Below, piece by piece: positions 23,340-34,234 of a stretch of 64,000 nucleotides of DNA. Position 1 is the first letter of the stretch. Every line of letters begins with the position of its first letter. Source of the DNA: Undaria pinnatifida (lineage: Eukaryota > Sar > Phaeophyceae > Laminariales > Alariaceae); contig JABAKD010000023.1 in the NCBI GenBank assembly GCA_012845835.1, positions 5,190,137 through 5,254,136 on the forward strand, given 5' to 3'. The position numbers were made by a program, and so were the translations under genes. Below the pieces are notes generated by a model, which worked only from the letters and a program-made list of their open reading frames with translations, was not told the origin of the DNA and did not search any database.

Positions 23340-23900
23340 ATGACATGTACGTCGTGTACATGTACCACTTTTTTTATTTTCACTTTTTTTTTTCTCCGGG
23401 GGGGGGGGGGGTTACGAGTTGATTCTTCCACTCCAGAGTGACTGGAGCCTGTCCTGTGACCACGCGGACTTCGTTGATGGTACGAGAGGTTCATGTGAAC
23501 ATAACAAAACAAAACAACAATATCGAGGTAGGCCTTGTTTTATCAGTGTTTTTGCCTTAAACAGGTGCCAAAAACGGCCTGCGCTGCTATGTATGGGAGG
23601 ATAAACGATGGGGCAAAAAGCTGTCTAGGTTATAGGTCAGGGTTCGTGGAACACGCGAGGTCAAGGAAAAGACAGATGGGATATATCGCATCGAGTTTTT
23701 GGAAACACATCGAATGCGTGTTTTTTTTTCGCCCATCCTCCGTTGTGGCTGTAGCCAATGAAAAAATGCGTTGAAGTTAACGCTACAGAAGAGTACGACT
23801 GCTGCTGCTGTGTGTTGATGTATTAGTGGGGCCTTAAGTCCGTTTGACCGCTCTCGCAAAAGGTTTAACCAATAGCTTACCCAAACTACTGAACGCCTTA
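23340..23900. other. Intron sequence with SINE-A fragment
   Basis: 23823-23912 is a fragment of a family A SINE. A CCACTCCAGAGTGACTGGA word at 23429-23447 recurs as CCACTCCGGAGTGACTGGA at 36819 in the matching intron of module 2-3, consistent with module duplication or a small repeat. Confidence 0.55.
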
Positions 23901-23978
23901 ATTAATAACATGTGTGAGTGGATGTTGCTTCATAAACGATAAGTTCTCACGTAACATTAGTTGTAGTCTTGAAGTGTT

Positions 23979-24472
23979 GACGCGTGCTATGATAAGAGAA
24001 GAGGTGCACCACTTTTTTTTCCTGGAGGTCCCCTCACTTTCGCAGCTTTTAAGGCATGTCCTTCTTAACCCCTTTACATTCTTAACCCCTTTACAACGGG
24101 AAACCCGTTTTTGGGGACAAAATTACTTGGATTCAGTATAGGGAGGGGTTCGGGGGCTCTAAAGAGGTTAACCCCTTTACAGCTGGAAACCCGCTTTTGG
24201 AGATTAAATTTCTTGGATTTAGTATAGGGAGGGGTTCGGGGGCTCTAAAGGGGTTAAGACCAAGAACGGATTTGAGAGAGAAACAAAACTGCTACGAGGT
24301 ATCACCGGATGAAAAAATCCCATACGTATGGCCTAGGTACACAACGAACTCGAGAATCACATGCCAAAAAAAGGATGGGCTAAGATTTTCGACGATTTTT
24401 TTGAGTTATAAGGCGAGCCCCGTCTTTACTCAAAAACCGTTTCAGGCGAAAAGGGCTAGCGCCTCTATCGTG
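23979..24472. mobile_element. TIR element carrying two nested TTAA MITEs
   Basis: Ends GACGCGTGCTATGATAAGAG and GCGCCTCTATCGTG, interior as in the 54500 copy (CTGCTACGAGGTATCACCGG, AAAAATCCCATACG). Two head-to-tail MITEs at 24082-24171 and 24168-24257 share one TTAA, so they inserted after this element. Confidence 0.75.
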
Positions 24473-24656
24473 AAAAAAGAAGAAAAAACGATGTAGGTCG
24501 GCTACTCGGCGACTCACTTCTCTGATTTTGAGGTATTATAGAGCTCTCTGCCTCAAGTGGAGCGTCGTCATAAAAAAACGAACAACTCGCCTTTACCGCG
24601 CACACGTAAAACCTGTTTTCGCCTTTTCTTTTGTTGGAAATGGAAATGGAAAACAG

Positions 24657-24797
24657 ATGGGGTACCTCGACTACGTTGCGGTCACCGCGCTTGGTGGCGA
24701 GGCGCCCAAGGAAGATGCCGGGGGCGGCGTGGTCTACGTGAAGCACATCAAGGGTACCAGGATCCCGTCCGACCAGCGCAGCGGCGCAGCTCTCCAT
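24657..24797 (+). CDS. Exon C2: closes module 1 and opens module 2
   Basis: A 141-nt phase 0-0 exon between GAAAACAG and CAT|GTAAGT. Residues 1-10, MGYLDYVAVT, form the closing strand of module 1. Then comes an acidic linker (GGEAPKEDAGGG). Then VVYVKHIKGTRIPSDQRSG opens module 2 and matches exon 1's VYVTARKGGELSEDQ and exon C3's VMFVKKIKGKKLKKDQ. One exon carrying the end of one module and the start of the next shows that the repeat unit is offset from the domain border. Confidence 0.85.
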
Positions 24798-25139
24798 GTA
24801 AGTGACCGATGGACCGTGTGGTGTGGACACAGGCTGGCTCGTGCAGACAGAAGCCACATCCGGATTGCCATCAGCCGGGGAGGAGAGATAACTGTGTAGT
24901 TTCATAAAGTGCGGCTGAGGGCTGTGCCTCCCAGGCGCCCGGTGACCCCAATCATAAGATAATAGAGGCCACTTATTATATTTTTTATACTTGCTATGCT
25001 CGGAGAATCATAGATCCCGCCGCATCCGAAGATGCGTTACAGAGTTTCACAAACCACAAATGATACGTATCCCAATCAGGTTTTGATACAATCAAAAATA
25101 GACAGTGAGACCCCACCCCGCCCCGCCCCGTCCCCGCCC

Positions 25140-25522
25140 GTCGTTTTTTCGGTGTGTGTTTTTTTTTCGTTGTTGTTTTTGTTTCCGTTTTTTGGTTGTT
25201 GCTGGTTTTCCCGTCTTGCTCCCTTCCTTTTCTTCGTTTTCCGTGAAAAAATCACGACTTTCGAGATTCCGTCCGACTTCTAGTGAAGCGGCTTTCTTTT
25301 TTTTTACTGTAGTAGTTCTCCACGTGAGCCCGTGTCGGGCCCCGCGCAGCGCCCGTGTCGTCGTGTGCTTTTTTGTTCTCAAATAATATGTTTTGTGCTT
25401 TTCGTTCGTTTTTTTATTCCTTTTTCTTGGGGCTCGTTTTTCGTTTTTTTGTTTTTTTGTTTTTTGTTTTTTGTTTCTGTTTTTTGTTTTTTGTTTTTTG
25501 TTTTTCGTGTTCGTTTTTCGTG

Positions 25523-25565
<43 letters not shown>

Positions 25566-25680
25566 ATGTTTTCGTTTTCGTTTATGTTTTCGTTTTCGTT
25601 TTCATGTACAGTTTTTTTTCTTTTTTTTTTCTTTGTTCTTTTCTCTTTTCGAAATATCCCCCTTCGTACACACACCCGAC
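25140..25680 (+). repeat. T-rich tract with (TTTTCG)n hexamer run
   Basis: GTTTTTTG and GTTTTCGTTTTC runs between C2 and D2. Makes artificial Phe-rich and Glu/Asn-rich frames. Long pyrimidine tract on the sense strand. Confidence 0.9.
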
Positions 25681-25864
25681 TCGAAAAAGTTTCTGAATGA
25701 CGCCCGCCCTGGACCAGCATGCTCTCCACAGTCTACACTAGTACTATTAATAATCCGACACTTACTATGCGCATTTTAATTTTTTTGCATACGACTCCTC
25801 GTGTTTACGGCGGGTTTTTTTCCTCATTTCTTTTTCGTTTCTGTTTTCTCTTTCTGTCACGCAG

Positions 25865-25939
25865 GAGGCGGAAGGGGGCGACGTTTCCAAGTCCGCCGAT
25901 TCCATGAAGTTTTCAACAAATGGCGACGGCGCCGCGCAG
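25865..25939 (+). CDS. Exon D2: module 2, second segment (25 codons)
   Basis: A 75-nt phase 0-0 exon between TGTCACGCAG and CAG|GTAACA, reading EAEGGDVSKSADSMKFSTNG followed by DGAAQ. It aligns residue for residue with exon D1 (YAEGGDVSDTSTSLKI) and more loosely with D3. Confidence 0.85.
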
Positions 25940-26218
25940 GTAACAACGGAGAAGTAATTGTAATACATGGAGGATTTTAGGAATCGAACCCCAGGAAGAC
26001 GACCGTGGTTGGTTGTGAAGGACCTTCCTGCTATTTGCCGAGGGGGGGGGGGGCTACTATTACGGAGGACGATAGTAAATAGAACCAAATATTGTTAGCA
26101 AAAATAGATGAATATATAGGTCTTTGTCTCCACCGTAGGTCCTATTTACTAGGGTCCCCCGTAAATGCTATGATCAGATTAGGGGCTGTTACAGACACAG
26201 GCCACCCTTTCTTTGCAG

Positions 26219-26272
26219 GTTCTCTTCGAGGCAGATTCCACGTCGGCCACTACACTCACTTGTACTAGATAA
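26219..26272 (+). pseudogene. Degenerate A-type exon remnant (module 2)
   Basis: After CTTTGCAG the reading VLFEADSTSATTLT resembles exon A1 (MYFEAPATSAAST) and then hits a stop at 26270-26272. There is no donor. It lies between D2 and A2, where A copies are expected. The similarity is short, so the call is tentative. Confidence 0.4.
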
Positions 26273-26319
26273 GCTCTTGCATTTTAGTTCGACACTCGCC
26301 ATGAACGAACTGAGTAGCG

Positions 26320-26585
26320 TTCAATTCGGGGCGAGAGGCAAAAAGCATCATCCCCTTTTCCCCATACGCACATATATATATGCGCCTTCAAAGGCATTTG
26401 AAACCCTTTTATATATATATCCAGCCGTATCCCATATCTTACGCCTTGTTGGGCTCGGGGCGAGGCAAAAGCATCATACCCTTTTCCCTATACGCGCATA
26501 TGCCTTCAAAGGCATTTGAAACCCTTTTATATCCAGCCGTATCCCATATCTTACGCCTTGTTGGGCTCCCAAGGAAATACCATGA
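26320..26585 (+). repeat. Tandem pair of the GCAAAAGCATCATCCCC dispersed repeat
   Basis: Two units of about 130 bp each with CATATGCCTTCAAAGGCAT, AAACCCTTTTATAT, CAGCCGTATCCCATATC and TTACGCCTTGTTGGGCTC. An inverted copy lies at 10235. The GCATTTGAA/TTCAAAGGC centre is palindromic. Confidence 0.8.
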
Positions 26586-26673
26586 CACTATTCCACCCTT
26601 TTGATTTTTTTCTTTTTGCGTGTTGATTCTCGCCGAGCACCTAGGCCATGTGGATGGGATCTTTCATCTCCGG

Positions 26674-26832
26674 TAGTACACGGCATTTTTTTTTTCTCCA
26701 ATAGCATTTTTTTTCCCCTCTAAATGAGGTTTTGTTTTGGGAGAGGTCCTTAAGCTCCAAAAAACAAGGAAAACTTCGGAGAAAAAATAGTGGTGCACAA
26801 TCTCTTATCATCGTAGCATGCGTCGATGACTC
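26674..26832. mobile_element. Fragment of TIR element
   Basis: Has the interior GGGAGAGGTCCTTAAGCTCC and the right end ATCATCGTAGCATGCGTC; the left end is missing. Confidence 0.55.
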
Positions 26833-27069
26833 GAGTACATATGCTCCAGTCCTTTTTGTTGTTGTTGTTGTTTATCGTGGGTCTTCGTTAACTACTATGG
26901 TTGACTTCCTCCCTCAATAGCATCGATAGACACGAGGCGTGTTGGATTCATGATCTTTTGAAAAAAAAGAAAAAAACGATTTTCTGCGGCGCCAGCGTTT
27001 TTTTTTTCGACACGAACAGAAACTCGTGAGAGTTGTTTTTCTTTCGCGACACGGCGAGGACGGCTGCTC

Positions 27070-28051
27070 AAGTATTTTCTACTGTACTGTAGAGGCCTCT
27101 ATCGATATTTGGCAAGGGCAGTGTGTCGCTCCACTCGTATGCTATCTGCTGTATTCGCAGGTCAATTGGGAAGGGTAGTGTGTCGCTCCACGCGTGTGCT
27201 CTCTGCTGTACTCGCAGGGCTACGCACTTAAGACGCGTGGAGCCTCGAACGTGATCATCGATTCCTCTTGCACGGACCCCTCGGTGGCATATAAAGATTT
27301 CCAAATTCGTCGGCTTTTTGAAACAAGACTCGACATTTTCGAATAAATATATTTTGCTTTTTTTTCTTTCGCGACACGGCAGCTCCTCGCGTGTATCGTA
27401 TCCAACGCAGCGCTTCACGACTGCCGCTATAGTGTTAGGCTGTGTGAATGTTTACGCTCTTGGAATATACAACGCTCCGAACCACGTGCAGCGCTTCCGA
27501 AATTGCGAATTGAACCGTTTTTTCGACGACTGGCTGTGTATTGCGTGCCCGAGGGTGTGTCGTTTCGAGAACAACTCTTGCCATTGAAACGCTTTGAAAT
27601 AGAACGCTTCGAAAAACAACGACTGTTTTTTTTTAGCTACGAACTGCTTCGAATATACGGCTTCGAAGATAGCGCTTCAAAATATCGTTTCAAAAATAAC
27701 GCCTCCACTATATTGCGCATTCAAAACTAGTGGGTTTTAGCTATTTTTTTTTTTTCAAATATAGCTCGTCGAGTGCGAAACGTTTCCAATGCAGAGCTTC
27801 AATATTGCCGCTTGTAGCATGGCCCTTTCAATGTAACGCTTACAAAACAATGCTTCCAAAGTAACGCTTTGGCGTCGTAACGCATCTTCTAGTGTAATGC
27901 TTTAAAAAGGACGGTTCGTAAATAAGTCGTAACACATCTTTTATTGTAATGCTTCAAAAAGGACGCTTCGAAAATCCATGTCTCTCGGCGGTGCAACAGC
28001 TGGAACCCATCCATGCGAACCTTCGTCTTCGAATGTAACGCTTCCACTCGC

Positions 28052-28085
<34 letters not shown>

Positions 28086-29060
28086 TTATCCTCCGGCGGA
28101 TGGATGGGGAAAAATAAAGCTTTAGCTCACCACACTTCCACGTATTTTCATACGCACGCGTCGTGTGTCGATTTAACTCAATTGCTTTCGCAGCCCAACG
28201 CTAGCTGGCGCACCCTTCGGGTCCCATTGTAGGTATAGCGTAATCTGTCCCTATGATCAGTGGTCTTCGTGCTTCCACTCGCAACGCTTCGAAAAAGACC
28301 GCTCTTCCGATGTAAATTCTTCGACTCTTTTTATCGCTTCCAATGTAACTCTTCAAATAGAAGACTAAAAATGTGTAACGCTTCGGACGTAACGCTCCGA
28401 ATATAGCTCTTCAACGTTCGAAACGCTTCCAAAGTAAAACGTAAAACACGTTGCTAATAAATGTAACGCTCGAGGTAACGCTTCGACGTTAGGTAATTCG
28501 AAATTAGCACTCTGAATGTAACGCTTCGGACGTAACGCTCCGAATGTAGCTCTTCAACGTTCGGAACGCTTCCAAAGTAAAACGTAAAACACGTTGCTAA
28601 CAAATGTAACGCTCGAGATAACGCTTCGACGTTAGGTAATTCGAAAGTAGCACTCTGAATGTAACGCTTCAAGCGTAACGCTTTTCGAACGGAGCGCTTT
28701 TCTTCCCATGGCTCACCCACAGAGAGTGCGAAATTTACTTCGCAGCTCCGACCTGTTAGGTGGAGACATTCCATATCTCAGTGGTGGCACGCAGCCAGGA
28801 CCCCACTGTACCGCTACAAACGCTTTGCACCCATGTGTAACGCTTCGACTGTGATACTTTTGAACAAGGTAACGGTTCGAGTGTAGTAGCGCTTTATTTG
28901 TATCGCTTCCAAATGTGCAGCTTTTCCAACGTGACTCCTCGAAAGAACATCCGCTTATTATTGATAAATCACGTGTGACGCTTCGAACGTGACGCTTCAC
29001 AAGTAACGATTCGCGTGTTCGACGATTCGAGTGTAACGATTGTGAGAGGTGTAACGCATT
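27070..29060 (+). repeat. Degenerate GTAACGCTTCGAA satellite
   Basis: Imperfect 12-16 bp units (GTAACGCTTCGA, CTTCCAATGTAACGC) cover 27400-29060 in the intron before A2, with a longer 120-bp block repeated at 28370-28510 and 28500-28660. It holds a GCCCAACGCTAGCTGGCGC repeat copy at 28060-28240 and a dead A exon at 28727. 27090-27220 has a paired GGCAGTGTGTCGCTCCAC unit. Confidence 0.88.
28727..28808 (+). pseudogene. Dead copy of exon A2 inside the CGCTTCGAA satellite
   Basis: Reads CEIYFAAPTC, an in-frame TAG, then VETFHISVVA, parallel to A2's YEIYFESPTYLAETFHVSVA. It begins shortly after CCCACAG. It lacks the WKID and GDL part and any donor, and is surrounded by the degenerate GTAACGCTTCGAA-type repeat. 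Confidence 0.7.
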
Positions 29061-29203
29061 TATGTGTAGCGCTGCACACCAACGCTTCGGATATGCACCT
29101 CTTTCCAACATGACTCTTTCCAACAAGAGCTTCTTAACAGAAAAAAGTATCCCCCATCGCCCGGCCTTGCCCCCCCCCTTCCCCCCCCCCCCTCCCCTTT
29201 CAG

Positions 29204-29372
29204 TACGAGATCTACTTCGAGTCTCCGACCTACCTGGCGGAAACTTTCCACGTCTCGGTGGCAGCACAGCTGGGACCCGACGACCCCGATGCCGCGGGCA
29301 CTCATTGGAAGATCGACATGTACGACTTCGGGGTAACCGACAGATGGAAAGTTGTCGGCGACCTGACAGGAG
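29204..29372 (+). CDS. Exon A2: module 2, core YEIYF...WKID...LTG segment
   Basis: A 169-nt exon, phase 0 in and phase 1 out, after a long C/T tract and TTTCAG; the donor is GGAG|GTGCGT. It starts YEIYFESPTYLAETFHVSV, includes AAQLG and THWKIDMYDFG, and ends RWKVVGDLTG. Alternating hydrophobic strands with W-K-[IV]-D-[IM]-Y-[DE]-F and W-[KV]-[VT]-[LV]-GDL are shared with exon A3. The pattern resembles jelly-roll modules of secreted carbohydrate-active proteins, where W-x-x-[LV]-GD precedes a strand pair; that comparison is inference. Confidence 0.85.
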
Positions 29373-29429
29373 GTGCGTGTTGGGTGTCGCTTCAAATTCC
29401 TCTCTCCTTGTTTCAACCATGGCTTTTTT

Positions 29430-29660
29430 CACGGGTCATGATCCGATCCGCGGATCGAGCCAGCAAGCAGAGGAAGGTTTTGTTGCCAACATTTTTTTTT
29501 GCGGGTCGAGTCGGGCAAGATGATTCAAGAATCACACCGGCTTGGAACGGGTCGGGTCACTCCTACGGTTGTCACGAAAAATCTCACGGGGTCGGGTCGT
29601 GTCATCCCGACCCGCGAGTGGATAATCTGACCCGTGTGAGTGAAAAGCCCAAACTTTTCT
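29430..29660. repeat. GGGTCGGGTC-type dispersed repeat, diverged copy
   Basis: ACGGGTCATGATCCGATCCG at its start and several GGTCGGGTC words, inverted towards the right end (GACCCGCGAGTGG). It belongs to the family that carries the CGGGT satellites at 42700 and 45020. Confidence 0.65.
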
Positions 29661-29899
29661 AGCCCTCGTGTGGACACGGGACTTCCGCACCTTTTGCGCG
29701 CTTTCTTGGCATACCTATTGGTGTCCCCTGATTGCCCCACTTGCCACCCCGACGCCATCGTGTGTGTGATGGTCCCCTTCGTAAACAAGAAACACGAGGA
29801 AGAAGGTGTTTTTTTTTTTTCACAGCGTTTTCGAGCTGCCATGAAATACGCTCGTTAGAGAAAATCGCTTGTTTCGGGGGGGGCGGGGGGGCGGGGGGG

Positions 29900-30420
29900 G
29901 AGCGGGGGGGGGGGTACTCATTTGTTGCTTGCCTTTAATCATTTGACCATTTGACCATTAACCACGCATCCCTTTCGAGAGGGAGCGCCGTTTCTACTCC
30001 TGATAGAGATATCTCCAAGAGGTTGGCGCTTTAAGAGTACGTGTCTTCCATATATTACGCGAAAAAACTGTCTGCTAAACTTATCCACTCTGTTTCGCCG
30101 TCCGTAGCCACCATCTGTCTCCTAGGAAAGATACGGTTGGGGGGGGCATGTTAAGGGGGGCTTGTTAAGGGGGGCTTGTTAAGGGGGGCATGTTAAGGGG
30201 GGCATGTTAAGGGGGGGCATGTTAAGGGGGGGCATGTTAAGGTGGGCCATGTTAAGGGGGGGCGTACTAATTTGCTGCTTTCCTTAGTCATTTGACCGTT
30301 GACCACGCATCCCTTTCGAGAGAGAGCACCGTCCCTCTGCACCTAATAGAGACACCTCAAACATTTGGGCGCTCATTACGCTTCTTCCATATATATTGTA
30401 AAAAATTAAAATACACTCCA
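29900..30420 (+). repeat. GGTCAATGGTCAAATGACC family and GGGGGGCATGTTAA tandem repeat
   Basis: Two copies of the dispersed ACCACGCATCCCTTTCGAGAG repeat (29935-30060, 30290-30410) flank about eight 15-16 bp units of GGGGGGCATGTTAA at 30140-30260. Inverse copies of the family are at 37500, 38090, 51490 and 52040. Confidence 0.8.
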
Positions 30421-32100
30421 GCTGTGAGACCGAATATTTTGTCGAAACTAATCTTTGCAAGCTGTGTGTGATACTCCGATCGCGCGCATTACGGGTTGCG
30501 TGTCCTCATTAAGGATATAGCTCGGAGGCGACTCCCCTTGCAACTACAGTGTAGCTATCAGGGTCAACAGGGTGATGTTAGGCAGCCTGTGCGCGGAAAC
30601 TATCTACACTACATGTAGAAACTGTTTTATGTTTTATACCGTTTACCCAAGGTTCCTGTTCTATATCTCCTAGGATAGCGATCGTTTTCTCGCTACTGGT
30701 GGGGGGGGGGAAGGGGGGGGCTATCGTAGGGAATCAATCAGCCCACGGTACAGTAGTAGACGTGCATCGTCCCCCCCCCCCCCCCCCCCCCCCCTCCCAC
30801 TACCGGAAACCCTTTGGGGGAAAAACAACTTGAGGTTAGTGTAGGGAGTTTTTTTTGGGGGGGGCGGCTCTAAAGGGGTTTAAATGGGTTTATGTTTTAA
30901 GACAGGCCTCTATAAATCCCAAGAACTGAAGAATTGCAAAGAAGAGAAGAAGGAAAAAAAAAACGAAAAACGAAAAAAATAATGTACCGGGTACTCCGGA
31001 GATGAAAAAATTCCACATCTATCTATCTGGCCTCTGAAAAGAGGTTGAGTGTATATACAAAACAACCCCCCCCCTCCCAAAAAAAAAAAAGACGGAACAG
31101 AACAAGAATGACCTGCTTCTACTGACGAATACAAGTACCTGGTATGGGTCAAGCTGTCTAACCATTCAAAAACCGTTGCAGGGAAAAAAAAAAAAAACAA
31201 GGTGCCACACACACCTCTTACTCTACCGTACGTAGCGCACGTTTTCTTTTTCTTTTTCTTTCTTTTTTCTTCTTTTTGGCGCCAAAAAAAAAAAATGTTT
31301 TTTTTGCGCGAAACCGAAAATAAATGCAACACACACCGGAGTGTGATCAACCCCCCCCCCTCATCGAGTGACCTTTTTGGTCAGGTAAACCACATCATTT
31401 TTTTTTTTTTTTGCGAAACTTCTTCGTATTATCGCATTGCGCGGTAGCTATATCGTGATCTTTTAAGTTGTGGTAGATGCTCCAACTAACAACTGTAGAT
31501 CGTGATGTGTAAATACACAGCATTTGTTTTCGTGCTTCGTTCCCCGGTGCTGCCACATTTCTACGCGGGTCGACGAGGGGGAGGGTTGGAAAAGTACTGA
31601 AATATTCTCGAGATCAAAATGAGAGCACGTGTACCGTAAAGGGGATGGGTAGGAGGGCCCCCGCTCTGTGACCCCGGACCTGAGCTACTACTGGGAGGGA
31701 GGGCCAGAGTAGTTTGCGAGAGGGTAATAACTGAGCTACTACTGGGAGGGAGGGCGAGAGCAGTTTGCGAGAGGATAATGAAGGGTTGTTGCGCTTCTCC
31801 GAGCGGGCACATGCTACGATAATAATATCATAGCAGTTTGTTTGTTTTTTTTCCCCCAAACGTTTTGGTTGGCGAGCGATGGAGCACCTCAACCCAAAAT
31901 CGTCCCGGGAAAAAAGAAGAAGAAAAAACGCTAATTTGTTTATATAGTGCAAAATAATCATCGTAGTATATATACCTCATCCTTGATGAGGACAAACAAC
32001 CCGTAATACGCGCGATCGGAGTATCACACGCAGCTTGCAAAGATGAGTTTCGACAAAATATTCGATCTCGTACAGCACAGCTGGAGTATATTTTGTATTT
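30421..32100. repeat. Mixed repeats in the A2-B2 intron
   Basis: ACTCCAGCTGTGAGA repeat (30415-30605) and its inverted mate (31960-32100), a G-run CTATCGTAGGGAATCA piece (30690-30745), a C run, a diverged MITE (30795-30890), T/A tracts, and a 53-bp tandem pair CTACTACTGGGAGGGAGGGC at 31683-31785. No exon-like sequence found. Confidence 0.65.
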
Positions 32101-32660
32101 TTATAATACACCTCGAGGTCATGCAGGCCTGGGACTGACGGTTCATCGGATGAGGAAATACTCCGGACACTCACAATGCGGAACCGGCCGGGCCAGCAGG
32201 AGTTTTTTTTCATATGTCACGGGTCGGTTCGGGTGCTCACCCTAAAGGTTGCCCTGTTTTTTCTTTCTGTTTCTTTTTTTTTTTTTGTTAAGATGCAGCT
32301 AAGCTCACTTAAGGGAGAGATCTACGAATAGGCCATCCGAGAAGATAACGAAAATAGTACCTACCTCGATGAACTCTCCCACAGGCCTACGTACCGTAGA
32401 TGTGTAGAAGAAAAAAGAAAAAGAGAAAATGTAGTCCAACACCTCGAGAGATCAGGGAGAAAGAAAAGTTTTTCCCCGGCAGCCCAAGGAGGGGAAAAAA
32501 AAAAAAAAGGAAAAGAAAAAGGAAAAAATGACATGAAAAATTGCTACCCCCCCCCCCCTACGAGTATGTACCAGAGCACGCCTCATCCTTAGTCCCCCGC
32601 TCCATCCCATATCCCCCTTTCTTTGTCGCTTTTTTTTTTTTTTTTTTTTGCGACTGACAG

Positions 32661-32749
32661 TGACCGCCTCATCGTGGGGTACTGTGGACCTGGCCCTTAC
32701 CGTGCCCAAGGCGGCTCACTTCGTCGACCCCAAAGACGGCCAGATACTG
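32661..32749 (+). CDS. Exon B2: module 2, fourth segment
   Basis: An 89-nt exon, phase 1 in and phase 0 out, from CTGACAG to CTG|GTAAGA. After the split codon it reads TASSWGTVDLALTVPKAAHF then VDPKDGQIL. It aligns with exon B3 (ending HTGEIL) and exon B1. A partial copy of its 3' end lies about 140 bp downstream. Confidence 0.85.
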
Positions 32750-32891
32750 GTAAGAGAGTGTGCGTGTGCCACGATACACAGATATAGAGGAATCTACAGT
32801 AGATATCTAGCATACATATATATTAGCGCATGGGCCAACGGGTTTCTACGTCGGATTAAAGCGCCTTTAGAACTGGAAACCCGTTTTTTGG

Positions 32892-32942
32892 TCTCGCTTC
32901 GTCGACTCCAGAGACGGACAGATACTACTGGAAAAAAGAGAG
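32892..32942 (+). pseudogene. Partial copy of exon B2 3' end
   Basis: CTTCGTCGACTCCAGAGACG repeats the end of exon B2 (CTTCGTCGACCCCAAAGACG), but the donor GT is replaced by ACTGG. It directly follows a CTTTAGAACTGGAAACCCG piece of the TTAA MITE. Confidence 0.65.
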
Positions 32943-32954
32943 AGCTTGTGTTAA

Positions 32955-33470
32955 GGTAATAGAGGGGTATTAGTCCGTTTGGCCACCTGCAAAAGGTTAA
33001 CCAATAGCTTACCCAAAATAAGCCTTATAACACTCTTCCCCCCTGACACGGCGGGATAGCAGATCGGCCGGATATACGGCGGACCTCTGTCAATATCCAA
33101 GCCGTTTCATTTCCTTGGGGATAAATATACCAGGGAGAGCATTTTTCAAGTTCGACATGGGGCAAAAGTCCAAAAAAAAGTTTATTATGGTGCATGTGGG
33201 ACTCGAACCCACGACCCAAAAAACTCATGGTCCTGTCGACGACGCCATTTGTCAAGGAAATTAGTGGGGTATTAGTCCGTTTGACCACTTGCAAAAGGTT
33301 AACCGATAGCTTACCCAAACCAAGCCTTATAACACGCTCCTCCCCTGAAACGGCGGGATAGCAGGTCGGCTGGATATACGGGCGGACCTGTCAGTATCCA
33401 AGCGGTCTACTTTCCTGGGTATACCGGGGAGATTATTTTCGACCTGGGGAAAGTCTGAAGAGGTTTTTGT
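32955..33470 (-). mobile_element. Two tandem family A SINEs
   Basis: Copies at about 32955-33262 and 33262-33470. The first has a clear reverse head (GGGACTCGAACCCACG, GACGACGCCATTTGTC); the second lacks the tRNA-like head and ends in a GTT trinucleotide run. Confidence 0.8.
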
Positions 33471-33584
33471 TGTTGTTGTTGTTGTTGTTGTATATCTGGG
33501 CCACGGCTTTCTCTATCGGATCAAAACGCTTTTACAACTGGAAACCCGTTTTTTTAATTACGTTTCACTTGAAATTAGAATGGG

Positions 33585-34115
33585 ACGCGTGCTACGGTAT
33601 AGAGGTAGTAAGGTATTACCTCTTTTTCGCTACGGTATAGAGGTAGTGAGGTATACCGTTTTTTGGCTGAAATGGTTTCTGAATGACGGGGCTTCCTTAA
33701 CCCAAAACCGTCGGAAATGCCGCGTGCTATGGCATAGAGGTATTAAGGTATACCGTTTTTTGGCTGAAATATTTTCTGAATGACGGGACTCCTTAACCCA
33801 AAATCGTCGGAAATGCCGCGTGCTACGGTATAGACGCATTAAGGTATACCTCTTTTTGGCTGAAATGGTTTCTGAATGAAGGGGCTCCTTAACCCAAAAC
33901 CGTCGGAAATGCCGCGTGCTACGGTATAGAGGTATTAAGGTATACCGTTTTTTGGCGAAAATGGTTTCTTGAATGACGGGGGCTCCTTAACCCATAATCG
34001 TCGGAAATGCCGCGTGCTACGGTATAGAGGTAGTAAGTTATACCGTTTTTTGGCTGAAATGGTTTTCTGAATGACGGGGGCTTCCTTAACCCGAAATCGT
34101 CGGAAAAAATATAAA
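33585..34115 (+). repeat. 95-bp minisatellite derived from a TIR-element end, five units
   Basis: Each unit runs GCCGCGTGCTACGGTATAGA, GGTATTAAGGTATACCG, GGCTGAAATGGTTTCTGAAT, GACGGGGCTCCTTAACCC, CCGTCGGAAAT. It corresponds to the inverted right end of the TIR element (compare 59750-59840). Copies also at 49130-49330 and 63435-63745. Confidence 0.85.
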
Positions 34116-34234
34116 TAATAATAGGCCTTTTTTTTTTCCTTCTCATGATTCTCGCTGTGTACCCTGTACAGTGTAGCAGCTTTTATTTTGCTCCCCAAAT
34201 CAGTTTCTGAGTTTCTGGGGTTAAGAAGGAAAAA

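Noticed and set aside
23429-23480. Exon candidate at CCAG|AGTGACTGG in the B1-C2 interval
   Set aside because: Similar sequence recurs at 36819 outside any expected exon position, and the phase does not fit; the 27-nt exon at 23271 does.
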